The notes under the pieces: generated by a model
Database searches by the model: none
The model's input: only the letters and a program-made list of their open reading frames with translations
Told to the model about the DNA's origin: nothing
Shown: in pieces, positions 54,357-64,000 of the stretch
Numbering within the stretch: position 1 is the stretch's first letter
How the letters are laid out: every line of letters begins with the position of its first letter
From: an uncultured Alphaproteobacteria bacterium
Lineage (GTDB): Bacteria > Pseudomonadota > Alphaproteobacteria > HIMB59 > GCA-002718135
Assembly: GCA_902585605.1 (NCBI GenBank)
Contig: CACIED010000001.1
Coordinates: 186,001 to 250,000 of the forward strand
Reading direction: 5' to 3'
DNA length: 64,000 bases
Made by a program: the position numbers and the translations under genes

Positions 54357-55606
54357 GTATTGAAAATAATATTATTGAATTAGGCAAAAAAGCAAAATCT
54401 GCCTCTCTAAATATGAAAGTCTGTAGCAGTGATCAAAAAAATCTTGCTTTAACAAAACTCACTAAAAATTTAGATAAAAATAGAAATAAAATTCTTGAAG
54501 CTAATAAAATAGATTTAGAAAATGGTGAAAAAAAATCTTTAGCTAAGCCTTTAATAAATAGACTTACATTAACTGAAAAATCTATTGATGGATTGATTAC
54601 ATCAATTGAAGATATAATCGAAATACCAGATCCAATTGGCATTATATTAGAAGAATGGGAAAGGCCTAATGGTTTGCAGTTTCGTAAAATTTCAACACCA
54701 CTTGGTGTATTAGGCGTGATTTATGAATCAAGACCGAACGTCACTGTTGATGCGTCTTGTCTTTCCATAAAATCTGGCAATTGTATAATTTTAAGAGGTG
54801 GCAGTGATAGTTTTCATTCCTCTAAAGAATTAGTAAATAATATTACAAATGCTTTCACGGAAGCTGGCCTGCCAGAGCATTGTGTCCAAATGATTAATAC
54901 ACCTGAAAGAGAAGCGGTTGATCATTTACTAAGCATGAGAGATTATGTTGACGTAATTATTCCTAGAGGTGGCAAAGGTTTGATTGAGAAAATTAATTCA
55001 GCAAGCAAAATACCCGTTATCAAACATTTAGACGGTATATGTCATGTGTATGTAGACAAAGATGCTGATTTAAGCATTGCACAAAAAGTTGTTTTTAATA
55101 GTAAAATGAGGCGTCCTGAAATTTGTGGTGCTGCAGAAACACTTCTAATTGATGAAAAAATAAAAGACGAAGCAATGAAAATATTAAAACCTCTAAAAGA
55201 AGTAAATTGTGAAATTCGAGGTGATGAATATATTCGGTCTTTAGATAGTGATTTTAAAAGTGCAAGTGAAGAAGATTGGTCATTAGAATATTTAGATAAA
55301 ATTTTATCAGTAAAAATTGTTTCAGGAGTTGATGAAGCGGTTAAGCATATAAATGATTATTCTTCTGGTCATACAGAAAGTATAATTACAGAAAGTGAAA
55401 AAACCTTTGAAAAATTTTATAATAAAATTGATAGCGCAATAATACTTAAAAATGCATCTACGCAATTTGCAGATGGTGGTGAATTTGGTTTTGGTGCTGA
55501 GATAGGAATCTCAACAGACAAAATACATGTAAGAGGACCAGTGGGAACAAAACATTTAACTACATTTAAATATGTAGTTAATGGTAATGGTCAGGAAAGA
55601 CCTTAA
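54353..55606 (+). CDS. proA: gamma-glutamyl phosphate reductase
   Basis: A 417-residue aldehyde-dehydrogenase-like enzyme. Signature segments are LGVLGVIYESRPNVTVDA, IILRGGSDS, DVIIPRGGKGLI, the nucleophile in RRPEICGAAETLL (cysteine about 260), and FGFGAEIGISTDK near the end. It reduces glutamyl-5-phosphate to the semialdehyde with NADPH, the step after ProB. Overlap with proB by 4 nt (ATGA) ensures coupling. Confidence 0.95.
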
Positions 55607-56185
55607 TTGAAAAAGATTGGAATTCTGGGAGGATCTTTTGATCCGCCACATCGAGGGCATTTATTTATTTCAAATGAAGCTAAAAAAGTATTACATTTAG
55701 ATGAAATTTGGTGGCTAGTTACACCTCAGAACCCTTTGAAGATTTCAAAACCTGCAACATACGAAGAAAGATTACAAAATTGCAAACAAATTACAAAAAA
55801 TTTTCCTATAAAAATTTTAGAAATAGAAAAAAAAATTAAATCTCAATATTCTTATCAAACAATTAAATTTCTTATTCAATATTATAAAAATATTAAATTT
55901 TTTTGGTTAATGGGTGCAGACAATTTAGTTAATTTTCACGAATGGGAAAAATGGCAATCAATTTTTCATATTATCTCTATTGTTATTTTTAGAAGACATG
56001 GATATAATACAAATGCTTTGAAAAGTGTTGCAGCAAAAAAATTTATTCATCATAAATATATAGCTCAAGACATAGAACATGTTTCAAAAAAAATTCCTGC
56101 ATGGACTTTGATACAAAATAAAGAAATTAAAATTTCATCATCTGAAATTAGAAATCAAAGAAATAAATTTAGAGGCAAATATTAA
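55607..56185 (+). CDS. nadD: nicotinate-nucleotide adenylyltransferase
   Basis: A 192-residue nucleotidyltransferase with GILGGSFDPPHRGHL (residues 4-18), which holds the (H/T)xGH adenylyl-transfer motif, WLMGADNLVNFHEW and the C-terminal SSSEIRNQ (ISSTxIR-type) motif. It adenylates nicotinate mononucleotide in NAD synthesis. The start is a TTG directly after the proA stop; no ATG fits because the motif begins at residue 4. Confidence 0.92.
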   Translation: MKKIGILGGSFDPPHRGHLFISNEAKKVLHLDEIWWLVTPQNPLKISKPATYEERLQNCKQITKNFPIKILEIEKKIKSQYSYQTIKFLIQYYKNIKFFWLMGADNLVNFHEWEKWQSIFHIISIVIFRRHGYNTNALKSVAAKKFIHHKYIAQDIEHVSKKIPAWTLIQNKEIKISSSEIRNQRNKFRGKY

Positions 56186-56198
56186 TAAAATTACTTCA

Positions 56199-56534
56199 TT
56201 GACAGACAATATTGTATCAATACTAAGTGATGCAAAAGCTGAAAATATAAAAGTTATTGATTTATCTAATAAATCATCCGTTGCTGATGCCTTTGTGATT
56301 GCTACCTGTAGGTCAACTAGACATTCAGATGCTACAGCAGACGAAATGATTAAAAAATTAAAAAAAGTAGGGATAAAATGTCCGAATCCTGAAGGAAGAC
56401 CTCAATGTGACTGGATAATTGTTGATGCAGGTGAGATTATTGTTCATTTGTTTCGACAAGAAATTAGAGAATTATATGCATTAGAAAAATTATGGGAAGT
56501 AAGCTTTGATTCTTCACAAACTAAACTAGCTTAA
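56199..56534 (+). CDS. rsfS: ribosomal silencing factor RsfS
   Basis: A 111-residue RsfS/Iojap protein. The conserved elements are VIDLSNKSSVADAFVIATC, SDATADEMIKKLKK and RPQCDWIIVDAGEIIVHLF. It binds L14 and keeps 50S and 30S apart in poor conditions. The start is a TTG. In most alphaproteobacteria rlmH follows, but here ctpA comes next. Confidence 0.92.
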   Translation: MTDNIVSILSDAKAENIKVIDLSNKSSVADAFVIATCRSTRHSDATADEMIKKLKKVGIKCPNPEGRPQCDWIIVDAGEIIVHLFRQEIRELYALEKLWEVSFDSSQTKLA

Positions 56535-56539
56535 AATAT

Positions 56540-57844
56540 ATGATAATTTCAAAAAATGTATTTTTAAAAGTAATACTACTGTTCACTCTCATTACACTTC
56601 TTGCGCCTAAAACATATGGATCTTCTTCAGATGAAGAAAAATATAAATATTTAGATCTATTTGGACAAGTATTTGACAGGGTAAGATCTTCCTATGTGGA
56701 AGAGGTTACGGATCAAGAATTAATTGAAAAAGCGATTGATGGAATGTTGTCAGGTTTAGATCCTCATTCTGGTTTTATGAATGAAGAAGTATTTCAAGAA
56801 ATGCAAATGGATACAGAGGGTAAATTTGGTGGATTAGGTATTGAAATTACCATGGAAGAAGGTTTTGTGAAAGTCATTGCACCTATAGAAGATACACCAG
56901 CCTATGAAGCTGGAGTTCTTGCAGGTGATTACATTATTCAAATAGACGAAACACCTGTTTTTGGTCTAACTCTAAATGAAGCTGTTGAATTAATGAGAGG
57001 CAAAAAAGGTGAACCAATAGTAATTACTATTTCGAGATCAAATACTGAGCCCTTTGAGATTAAAATTATTAGAGATTATATAAAAATTAGATCAGTAAAA
57101 AGTGAAGTGCTTAACAATATTGGATATTTGAGAATAACATCTTTTAACGAACAAACGGAAAGTGGCCTTCTTGATGCAATAAAAAAAATTGAAAAAGAAA
57201 ATCAAATAAAAGGATATGTTTTAGATGTACGGTCTAACCCAGGGGGTCTTCTTACTCAAGCAGTTAAGGTAACAGATATATTCCTAGAAAGAGGAGAAAT
57301 TGTGTCAACAAGAGGTAGAGATAAAAAAGATATTAGAAGATATCGTGCAAAGAAGTCTGATAGAACTAATGGTAAACCACTAGTTGTAATTATTGACGGA
57401 GGTTCTGCATCTGCATCTGAAATTGTTGCAGGCGCACTGCAGGATCATAAAAGAGCAATCATTATAGGCACACAATCTTTTGGTAAAGGGTCAGTACAAA
57501 CAATAATTCCCTTTCAAGTTTCAAATAGTGATAATCTCACTGGTATAAGATTAACTACAGCTAGATATTATACTCCTTCAGGTGAGTCAATCCAGGGTAA
57601 GGGTATTGTTCCAGATATAATTATTGAGCAAGGAGAATTTGAATCTTTTAATTATAAAAGATTTTCTGAGTCAGATTTAAAAGATTCCCTTGATAAAAAT
57701 AATGAAGAAGAATTAGAAGATAATGCAGATAATCAAGATAATGAATTAAGTGAGTTTGAAAAACGATTAAAGCTTGATTATCAACTTCGTAGAGCCTTTG
57801 ATCTTGTGCAAGGTGTGAGTCTCTTTAATGAAATTCAAGAATAA
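56540..57844 (+). CDS. ctpA: C-terminal processing peptidase (S41 family)
   Basis: A 434-residue periplasmic serine protease. A hydrophobic leader (about 8-28) is followed by a PDZ domain (about 95-180, with GLGIEITMEEGFVKV) and the S41 catalytic domain: GGSASASEIVAGAL (serine nucleophile) and FGKGSVQTIIP (lysine base). It trims the C-termini of envelope proteins. The C-terminus has an acidic Asn/Glu tail. It follows rsfS with 5 nt. Confidence 0.94.
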   Translation: MIISKNVFLKVILLFTLITLLAPKTYGSSSDEEKYKYLDLFGQVFDRVRSSYVEEVTDQELIEKAIDGMLSGLDPHSGFMNEEVFQEMQMDTEGKFGGLGIEITMEEGFVKVIAPIEDTPAYEAGVLAGDYIIQIDETPVFGLTLNEAVELMRGKKGEPIVITISRSNTEPFEIKIIRDYIKIRSVKSEVLNNIGYLRITSFNEQTESGLLDAIKKIEKENQIKGYVLDVRSNPGGLLTQAVKVTDIFLERGEIVSTRGRDKKDIRRYRAKKSDRTNGKPLVVIIDGGSASASEIVAGALQDHKRAIIIGTQSFGKGSVQTIIPFQVSNSDNLTGIRLTTARYYTPSGESIQGKGIVPDIIIEQGEFESFNYKRFSESDLKDSLDKNNEEELEDNADNQDNELSEFEKRLKLDYQLRRAFDLVQGVSLFNEIQE

Positions 57845-57846
57845 TA

Positions 57847-58317
57847 ATGCAAAAAAAATATAGAAAATGTGTGGGAATGATGATTCTCAACACAAAAAAA
57901 CAAATTTTAGTTGGAAAAAGACTAGATAATCCTAGCGGGTATTGGCAAATGCCACAAGGTGGTATTGATGAAAATGAAAATCCTGAAGAAGCAGTTTGGA
58001 GAGAAATGATGGAAGAAATCGGTACTAATAAAGCGTCCCTAATTGCTTCATCTAAAGAATGGATATCCTATGACATACCAAGTGAAATTTTAAACACTTT
58101 ACCCTGGGGAAACGAGTATAGGGGTCAAATTCAAAAATGGTTTTTATTCAACTTTAATGGTGATGATAGAGATATAAATGTAGGAACAGAAAATCCTGAA
58201 TTTAGTGACTGGAAATGGATAAATTATGACGAAATTACTCATAATGCAGTACCATTTAAAAAAAATGTTTATCAGAAAATTCAAAGTGAATTTAAAAATG
58301 TTCTAAAAGATGTTTAA
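57847..58317 (+). CDS. rppH: RNA pyrophosphohydrolase (Nudix)
   Basis: A 156-residue Nudix hydrolase with the Nudix box spanning about residues 38-60 (GGIDENENPEEAVWREMMEE, then IG). YRKCVGMMILNTKKQILVGKR at the start and WISYDIP in the middle match RppH. It takes the 5' pyrophosphate off mRNAs and so starts their decay. The order ctpA-rppH is conserved among alphaproteobacteria. It overlaps the next gene by 8 nt. Confidence 0.92.
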   Translation: MQKKYRKCVGMMILNTKKQILVGKRLDNPSGYWQMPQGGIDENENPEEAVWREMMEEIGTNKASLIASSKEWISYDIPSEILNTLPWGNEYRGQIQKWFLFNFNGDDRDINVGTENPEFSDWKWINYDEITHNAVPFKKNVYQKIQSEFKNVLKDV

Positions 58318-59344
58318 TGAAAATCCTGAATTAATAATCACAAGCTTAGATAAACAAATATGGGATGAAGAGTTAGAAAACTTTGTTCCTAAAAATATTT
58401 TTGATGTTCATACCCATATTTATAAATGGAGTTTTAATAAAGATCCTAAAAAAGATATTGGTGAAAGAAATTTTCAAGGAAAATACTTTAGTGAAGTATC
58501 TATGAGATTTGCAGATCAAGTAGATCAATTACTTATGCCGAATAGAGTTGTAAATAGGTTAAGTTTTCCTTTTCCATTCAAATATCCATGCAACTTTGAA
58601 GATTCAAATGAATATATTTTAGAACAAACTAAAACACATACTGAAAATAAGTGCTTAATTTTAATTAACCCAAATATGGATAAAAATTATATTGAAAAGC
58701 TTTTATTAAAAAATAATATTAAAGGTTTTAAACCATATAGATTTTATTCAAAAACAAACGATACAATTAACTGCAAAATTTTAGATTTTATAACTGAAGA
58801 GCAAATAGAAATTGCAGATAAATATGGACTTATCATTATGATGCATTTAGCAAAAAAGGATGCAATTGCCGATGATGATAATATTAATGACCTAGTTTAT
58901 TTGAGTGATAAATATCCTAACGTTAAATGGATACTTGCTCACTGTGCTAGAAGTTATTCTGCTTGGGCGTTAGAAAAAGGAATTAATAAAATTAGAGATT
59001 TAAAAAATATTTGGTATGATTGTTCTACAGTATGTGAATCTGATTCAATTGACGCTCTGTATCAAGGTGTTGGTATTGAAAAAATAATGTATGGATCTGA
59101 TGATATGATTGGGAGAATGAGAGGTAAATATATTACTTTTGGGAAAGCTTGGTCTGCAATAAATTCTGATAATCATAATTTAGCTCTAAGCCATTGTGAT
59201 GATCGAATGACATTTATTAGATACGAACAATTAAGAGCAATGAAACGAGGAATTCGAAATAACAAAATAACGGAAAGTGAAAAGCAGGATCTTTTTTATA
59301 ATAATGCAAAAAATTTAATAGATTCTGTTAATTCTAGAAATTAA
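58310..59344 (+). CDS. amidohydrolase 2 family protein, function unknown
   Basis: A 344-residue metal-dependent hydrolase with FDVHTHIYKW at residues about 28-37 (HxH metal pair), LILAHCARS-like ILAHCARSYSAWA around 203, and YGSDDMIGRMRG near 265 (late aspartate). It belongs to the amidohydrolase 2 group, whose members open lactones or decarboxylate acids. It shares no clear similarity with the fuconolactonase candidate beyond the family. Cotranscription with rppH looks accidental. It converges on atpC with a shared TTAA stop. Confidence 0.85.
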   Translation: MFNENPELIITSLDKQIWDEELENFVPKNIFDVHTHIYKWSFNKDPKKDIGERNFQGKYFSEVSMRFADQVDQLLMPNRVVNRLSFPFPFKYPCNFEDSNEYILEQTKTHTENKCLILINPNMDKNYIEKLLLKNNIKGFKPYRFYSKTNDTINCKILDFITEEQIEIADKYGLIIMMHLAKKDAIADDDNINDLVYLSDKYPNVKWILAHCARSYSAWALEKGINKIRDLKNIWYDCSTVCESDSIDALYQGVGIEKIMYGSDDMIGRMRGKYITFGKAWSAINSDNHNLALSHCDDRMTFIRYEQLRAMKRGIRNNKITESEKQDLFYNNAKNLIDSVNSRN

Positions 59345-59738
59345 ATCTTATCATAAAAACTTACAGTTATAGCTTCTAATTTAGCTTTTGCTATAGACAA
59401 TTGCTCTTCTGATTCTTTACTTTCCTTACTACCTAATTCTTCAATTTCTTTTTCAATTGAAGACTTGTCTAAAGAATTCAGTTCAACTACACTTTCTGCA
59501 AGAACGATACATTTCTCTGGATTAATTTCTGCAAAACCACCTGATACAAAAAATGATTTAACTAAATTTTTATCCTCACTATAAACCATCACTCTGCCAG
59601 GTCTTAATGAGGACATTACTTGACTATGTCCAGGTAAGACGCCCAAATCACCATCTTTGCCTGGAACAATAATAGTTCCAACATCATCATTAAAGATGAG
59701 GTTTTCTGGAGAAACTAAATCAAAAGAAATTGTTGCCA

Positions 59739-59739
<1 letters not shown>
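59341..59739 (-). CDS. atpC: ATP synthase F1 epsilon subunit
   Basis: A 132-residue epsilon subunit: beta-sandwich domain (ISFDLVSPENLIFNDDV, VPGKDGDLGVLPGHS) and a C-terminal helical hairpin (about 90-132). It couples rotation to catalysis and inhibits ATP hydrolysis. It directly follows atpD with a one-base overlap and is the last gene of the ATP synthase operon. Confidence 0.95.
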
Positions 59740-62064
<2,325 letters not shown>

Positions 62065-62067
62065 AGA

Positions 62068-63603
62068 TTAGTTACCTGCAAACTTTCCAACCAAATCATC
62101 TAAGATTGATTTTAATTTATCATCATTTTCTTTAGATAATTCTTTTTCGCTGGCAATTGCATCTAATAAATCACTATGCTTAGTTCTAATCTCATTTAAA
62201 ACTTCTGCTTCAAATTTGACTACATCTCCTACAGCAACTTTATCAAGATATCCGCGTACACCTGCATAAATAGATACAACTTGCTCTGAAACCGTTAGTG
62301 GTGAATATTGACCTTGTTTTAAGATTTCAACTAGTCTTGCACCACGATCAAGTAATTGTTTCGTTGAAGCATCTAAATCTGATGCAAACTGCGCAAAAGC
62401 AGCCATCTCACGATATTGAGCTAATTCTAGTTTTACGGGACCAGCAATTTTTTTCATTGCTTTTGTTTGCGCAGCAGAACCAACACGGCTTACAGAAAGA
62501 CCAACGTTAATCGCAGGACGAATACCAGCAAAAAATAAGTTTGTTTCTAAAAATATTTGTCCATCCGTAATGGATATAACATTTGTTGGAATATAAGCAG
62601 ATAAGTCTCCAGCTTGAGTCTCAATAATTGGAAGAGCGGTTAAACTTCCACCACCGTGTTCATCACTCATTTTTGCGGCTCTTTCTAAAAGACGACTATG
62701 AATGTAAAATACATCTCCGGGATATGCTTCACGTCCAGGAGGTCTTCTTAAAAGAAGCGACATCTGTCTGTAAGCAACAGCTTGCTTTGATAAATCATCA
62801 TAAACAATTAATGCATGCATGCCATTATCTCTAAAATATTCACCCATTGTACAACCAGTATAAGCGGATAAAAATTGCAACGGCGCAGGCTCTGATGCAG
62901 TTGCAGATACAACAATTGTATATTCCATTGCACCATTATCTTCTAGCGTTTTTACAATTTGAGCAACTGTTGATCTTTTCTGACCAATTGCGACATAGAT
63001 ACAATATAACTTTTCTTTTTCATTATCTGATTGATTTACAGATTTTTGATTTAAGATTGTATCAATAGCAACAGCAGTTTTACCTGTTTGTCTGTCACCA
63101 ATGATCAATTCACGTTGTCCTCTTCCAACTGGAACAAGAGCATCAAGTGCTTTAATACCTGTCTGCATTGGCTCAGATACACTTTGACGAGGAATAATAC
63201 CTGGGGCTTTTAATTCAATTCTTCTCTTTTCAGTAGATTGAATAGGACCTTTACCATCAATAGGGTTTCCTAAACCATCAACAACACGTCCTAACAATTC
63301 TTTTCCAACAGGAACGTCAACAATTTCTCCTGTACGTTTAACTGTATCACCTTCTTTAATTCCAGTATCATCACCGAAGATTGAAACACCAACGTTATCC
63401 ATTTCAAGGTTTAGGGCCATACCTTTAATGCCGCCTGGGAATTCTACCATCTCTCCAGCTTGTACTTGATCAAGACCATACACACGTGCAATTCCGTCTC
63501 CAACACTTAGTACTGTTCCAACCTCAGCAACATCCGCTTTAGTTTCAAAATTAGCTATTTGGTCTTTAATTACAGAAGATATTTCTGCAGCTTTAATTTC
63601 CAT
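62068..63603 (-). CDS. atpA: ATP synthase F1 alpha subunit
   Basis: A 511-residue alpha subunit with the P-loop GDRQTGKT (about 170-177), the [27 protein letters not shown] approach (quoted in parts), the [16 protein letters not shown] walker-B region and the SRVGSAAQ contact. Regulatory, not catalytic, nucleotide sites sit here. It overlaps atpH by one base and is followed by atpG after 3 nt. Confidence 0.97.
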   Translation of the reverse strand: MEIKAAEISSVIKDQIANFETKADVAEVGTVLSVGDGIARVYGLDQVQAGEMVEFPGGIKGMALNLEMDNVGVSIFGDDTGIKEGDTVKRTGEIVDVPVGKELLGRVVDGLGNPIDGKGPIQSTEKRRIELKAPGIIPRQSVSEPMQTGIKALDALVPVGRGQRELIIGDRQTGKTAVAIDTILNQKSVNQSDNEKEKLYCIYVAIGQKRSTVAQIVKTLEDNGAMEYTIVVSATASEPAPLQFLSAYTGCTMGEYFRDNGMHALIVYDDLSKQAVAYRQMSLLLRRPPGREAYPGDVFYIHSRLLERAAKMSDEHGGGSLTALPIIETQAGDLSAYIPTNVISITDGQIFLETNLFFAGIRPAINVGLSVSRVGSAAQTKAMKKIAGPVKLELAQYREMAAFAQFASDLDASTKQLLDRGARLVEILKQGQYSPLTVSEQVVSIYAGVRGYLDKVAVGDVVKFEAEVLNEIRTKHSDLLDAIASEKELSKENDDKLKSILDDLVGKFAGN

Positions 63604-64000
63604 TATGCCCCCTTCATTGCAATTTTAAGTTTATTAATTTTATTCGCTATAGATGTATCAATCATTTTGGAACCAACCTTAACAATTAAACCACCAATAA
63701 TGTCTTCATCAACATCAAAATTTAAAGATAATTTTTCACCTAAAGATTTTTTAAGTTGATTTGTAATATTATTTTTTTCATCATCAGATAATATGTTTGC
63801 TGATGTTATGGCAGCAGTAATATCACCTCTTTTTTCAGAGTTTATTTTTTTAAATTGTAAAATAATAGAACCGATATTTGAAATTCTTTTGTTGTTATCA
63901 AGAACTTTTAAAAAAGTTGTCGTAAGATTATGTAAATTTGCTTTAGAAAATAATTTTAACAAAATATTAAGCTTCTCATCTGAATTTACTAATGGACTTT
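63603..64000 (-). CDS. atpH: ATP synthase F1 delta subunit, 5' end cut by window
   Basis: The C-terminal 132 residues of the delta (OSCP) subunit are visible. The frame stays open to the window edge: residues [17 protein letters not shown] continue upstream of an internal TTG codon at 63962 that looks like a start but is not. The C-terminal block [25 protein letters not shown] is the family signature. It links the F1 head to the peripheral stalk. The rest of the gene lies beyond 64000. Confidence 0.92.
   Translation of the reverse strand, partial: SPLVNSDEKLNILLKLFSKANLHNLTTTFLKVLDNNKRISNIGSIILQFKKINSEKRGDITAAITSANILSDDEKNNITNQLKKSLGEKLSLNFDVDEDIIGGLIVKVGSKMIDTSIANKINKLKIAMKGA

Noticed and set aside
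63603-63962. Apparent complete 119-residue atpH with TTG start
   Set aside because: The frame continues open to the right edge and the extra residues match the delta subunit, so the gene is simply cut by the window.

Overview
The window is strongly AT-rich, uses the standard genetic code and is very tightly packed: genes of one strand often overlap by 1, 4 or 8 nt (TAATG, ATGA), and no gene-free stretch exceeds about 190 nt (the longest is 29184-29374). The gene content points to a streamlined, heterotrophic alphaproteobacterium, probably marine. Supporting marks are the atpHAGDC cluster, the obgE-proB-proA-nadD-rsfS-ctpA-rppH series, argH-lptM-lysA, metX-metW behind a SAM-II/SAM-V-like riboswitch, an alphaproteobacterial HIG1 twin-membrane protein and coq7. 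The exact clade (SAR11-related or HIMB59-like) is an inference.

Left part (1-24.8 kb): sugar and sugar-acid catabolism. On the minus strand 5488 to 1, iolD, a 2-hydroxyacid dehydrogenase and an RbsABC-type importer (single-domain ATPase, permease, truncated binding protein) suggest inositol or a related substrate. A divergent hydroxyacid dehydrogenase and a small Rieske-like protein with four Cys ligands follow. The minus-strand operon 14925-6932 encodes a MaoC protein, a binding-protein fold without signal peptide, a CaiB CoA-transferase, an enolase-superfamily dehydratase, L-fuconate dehydratase, a short-chain dehydrogenase, a fumarylacetoacetase-family hydrolase and FMN L-lactate dehydrogenase. 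The minus-strand operon 21452-15420 encodes a Gfo/Idh/MocA dehydrogenase, a family-1 sugar importer (binding protein, two permeases, UgpC-type ATPase) and an RraA-like protein. A plus-strand unit (21604-23931) has a mutarotase, an extended SDR and a MetE-core protein; a fuconolactonase-like amidohydrolase converges on it. Together these reconstruct non-phosphorylating L-fucose breakdown: mutarotation, oxidation, lactone opening, dehydration, oxidation, then cleavage to pyruvate and L-lactate, with lactate oxidised in the same operon.

Middle (24.8-42.3 kb): galE-galT-sufE and a flavin reductase; two paralogous MFS transporters around tRNA-Leu(CAA), one of which reads into the antisense strand of the tRNA; a DedA/YqaA membrane protein, dsbB, coq7, an HNH nuclease, an esterase and two small proteins; a type V autotransporter; then an alpha/beta hydrolase, metY, an acyl-CoA ligase and a FadB-like beta-oxidation enzyme.

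Right part (42.3-64 kb): housekeeping. argH-lptM-lysA, a zinc-ribbon membrane protein, plsC, tyrC and a chorismate mutase-aminotransferase fusion, the riboswitch with metX-metW-gloB, rplU-rpmA-obgE-proBA-nadD-rsfS-ctpA-rppH, an amidohydrolase, and the F1 ATP synthase genes running off the right edge.

Striking points are the ligand-swapped Rieske protein, the CaiB/MaoC/MaoC/RraA module with a cytosolic binding-protein fold, the use of shared stop codons at most convergent junctions, the tRNA/MFS overlap, and the lack of any recognisable transcription factor in 64 kb.
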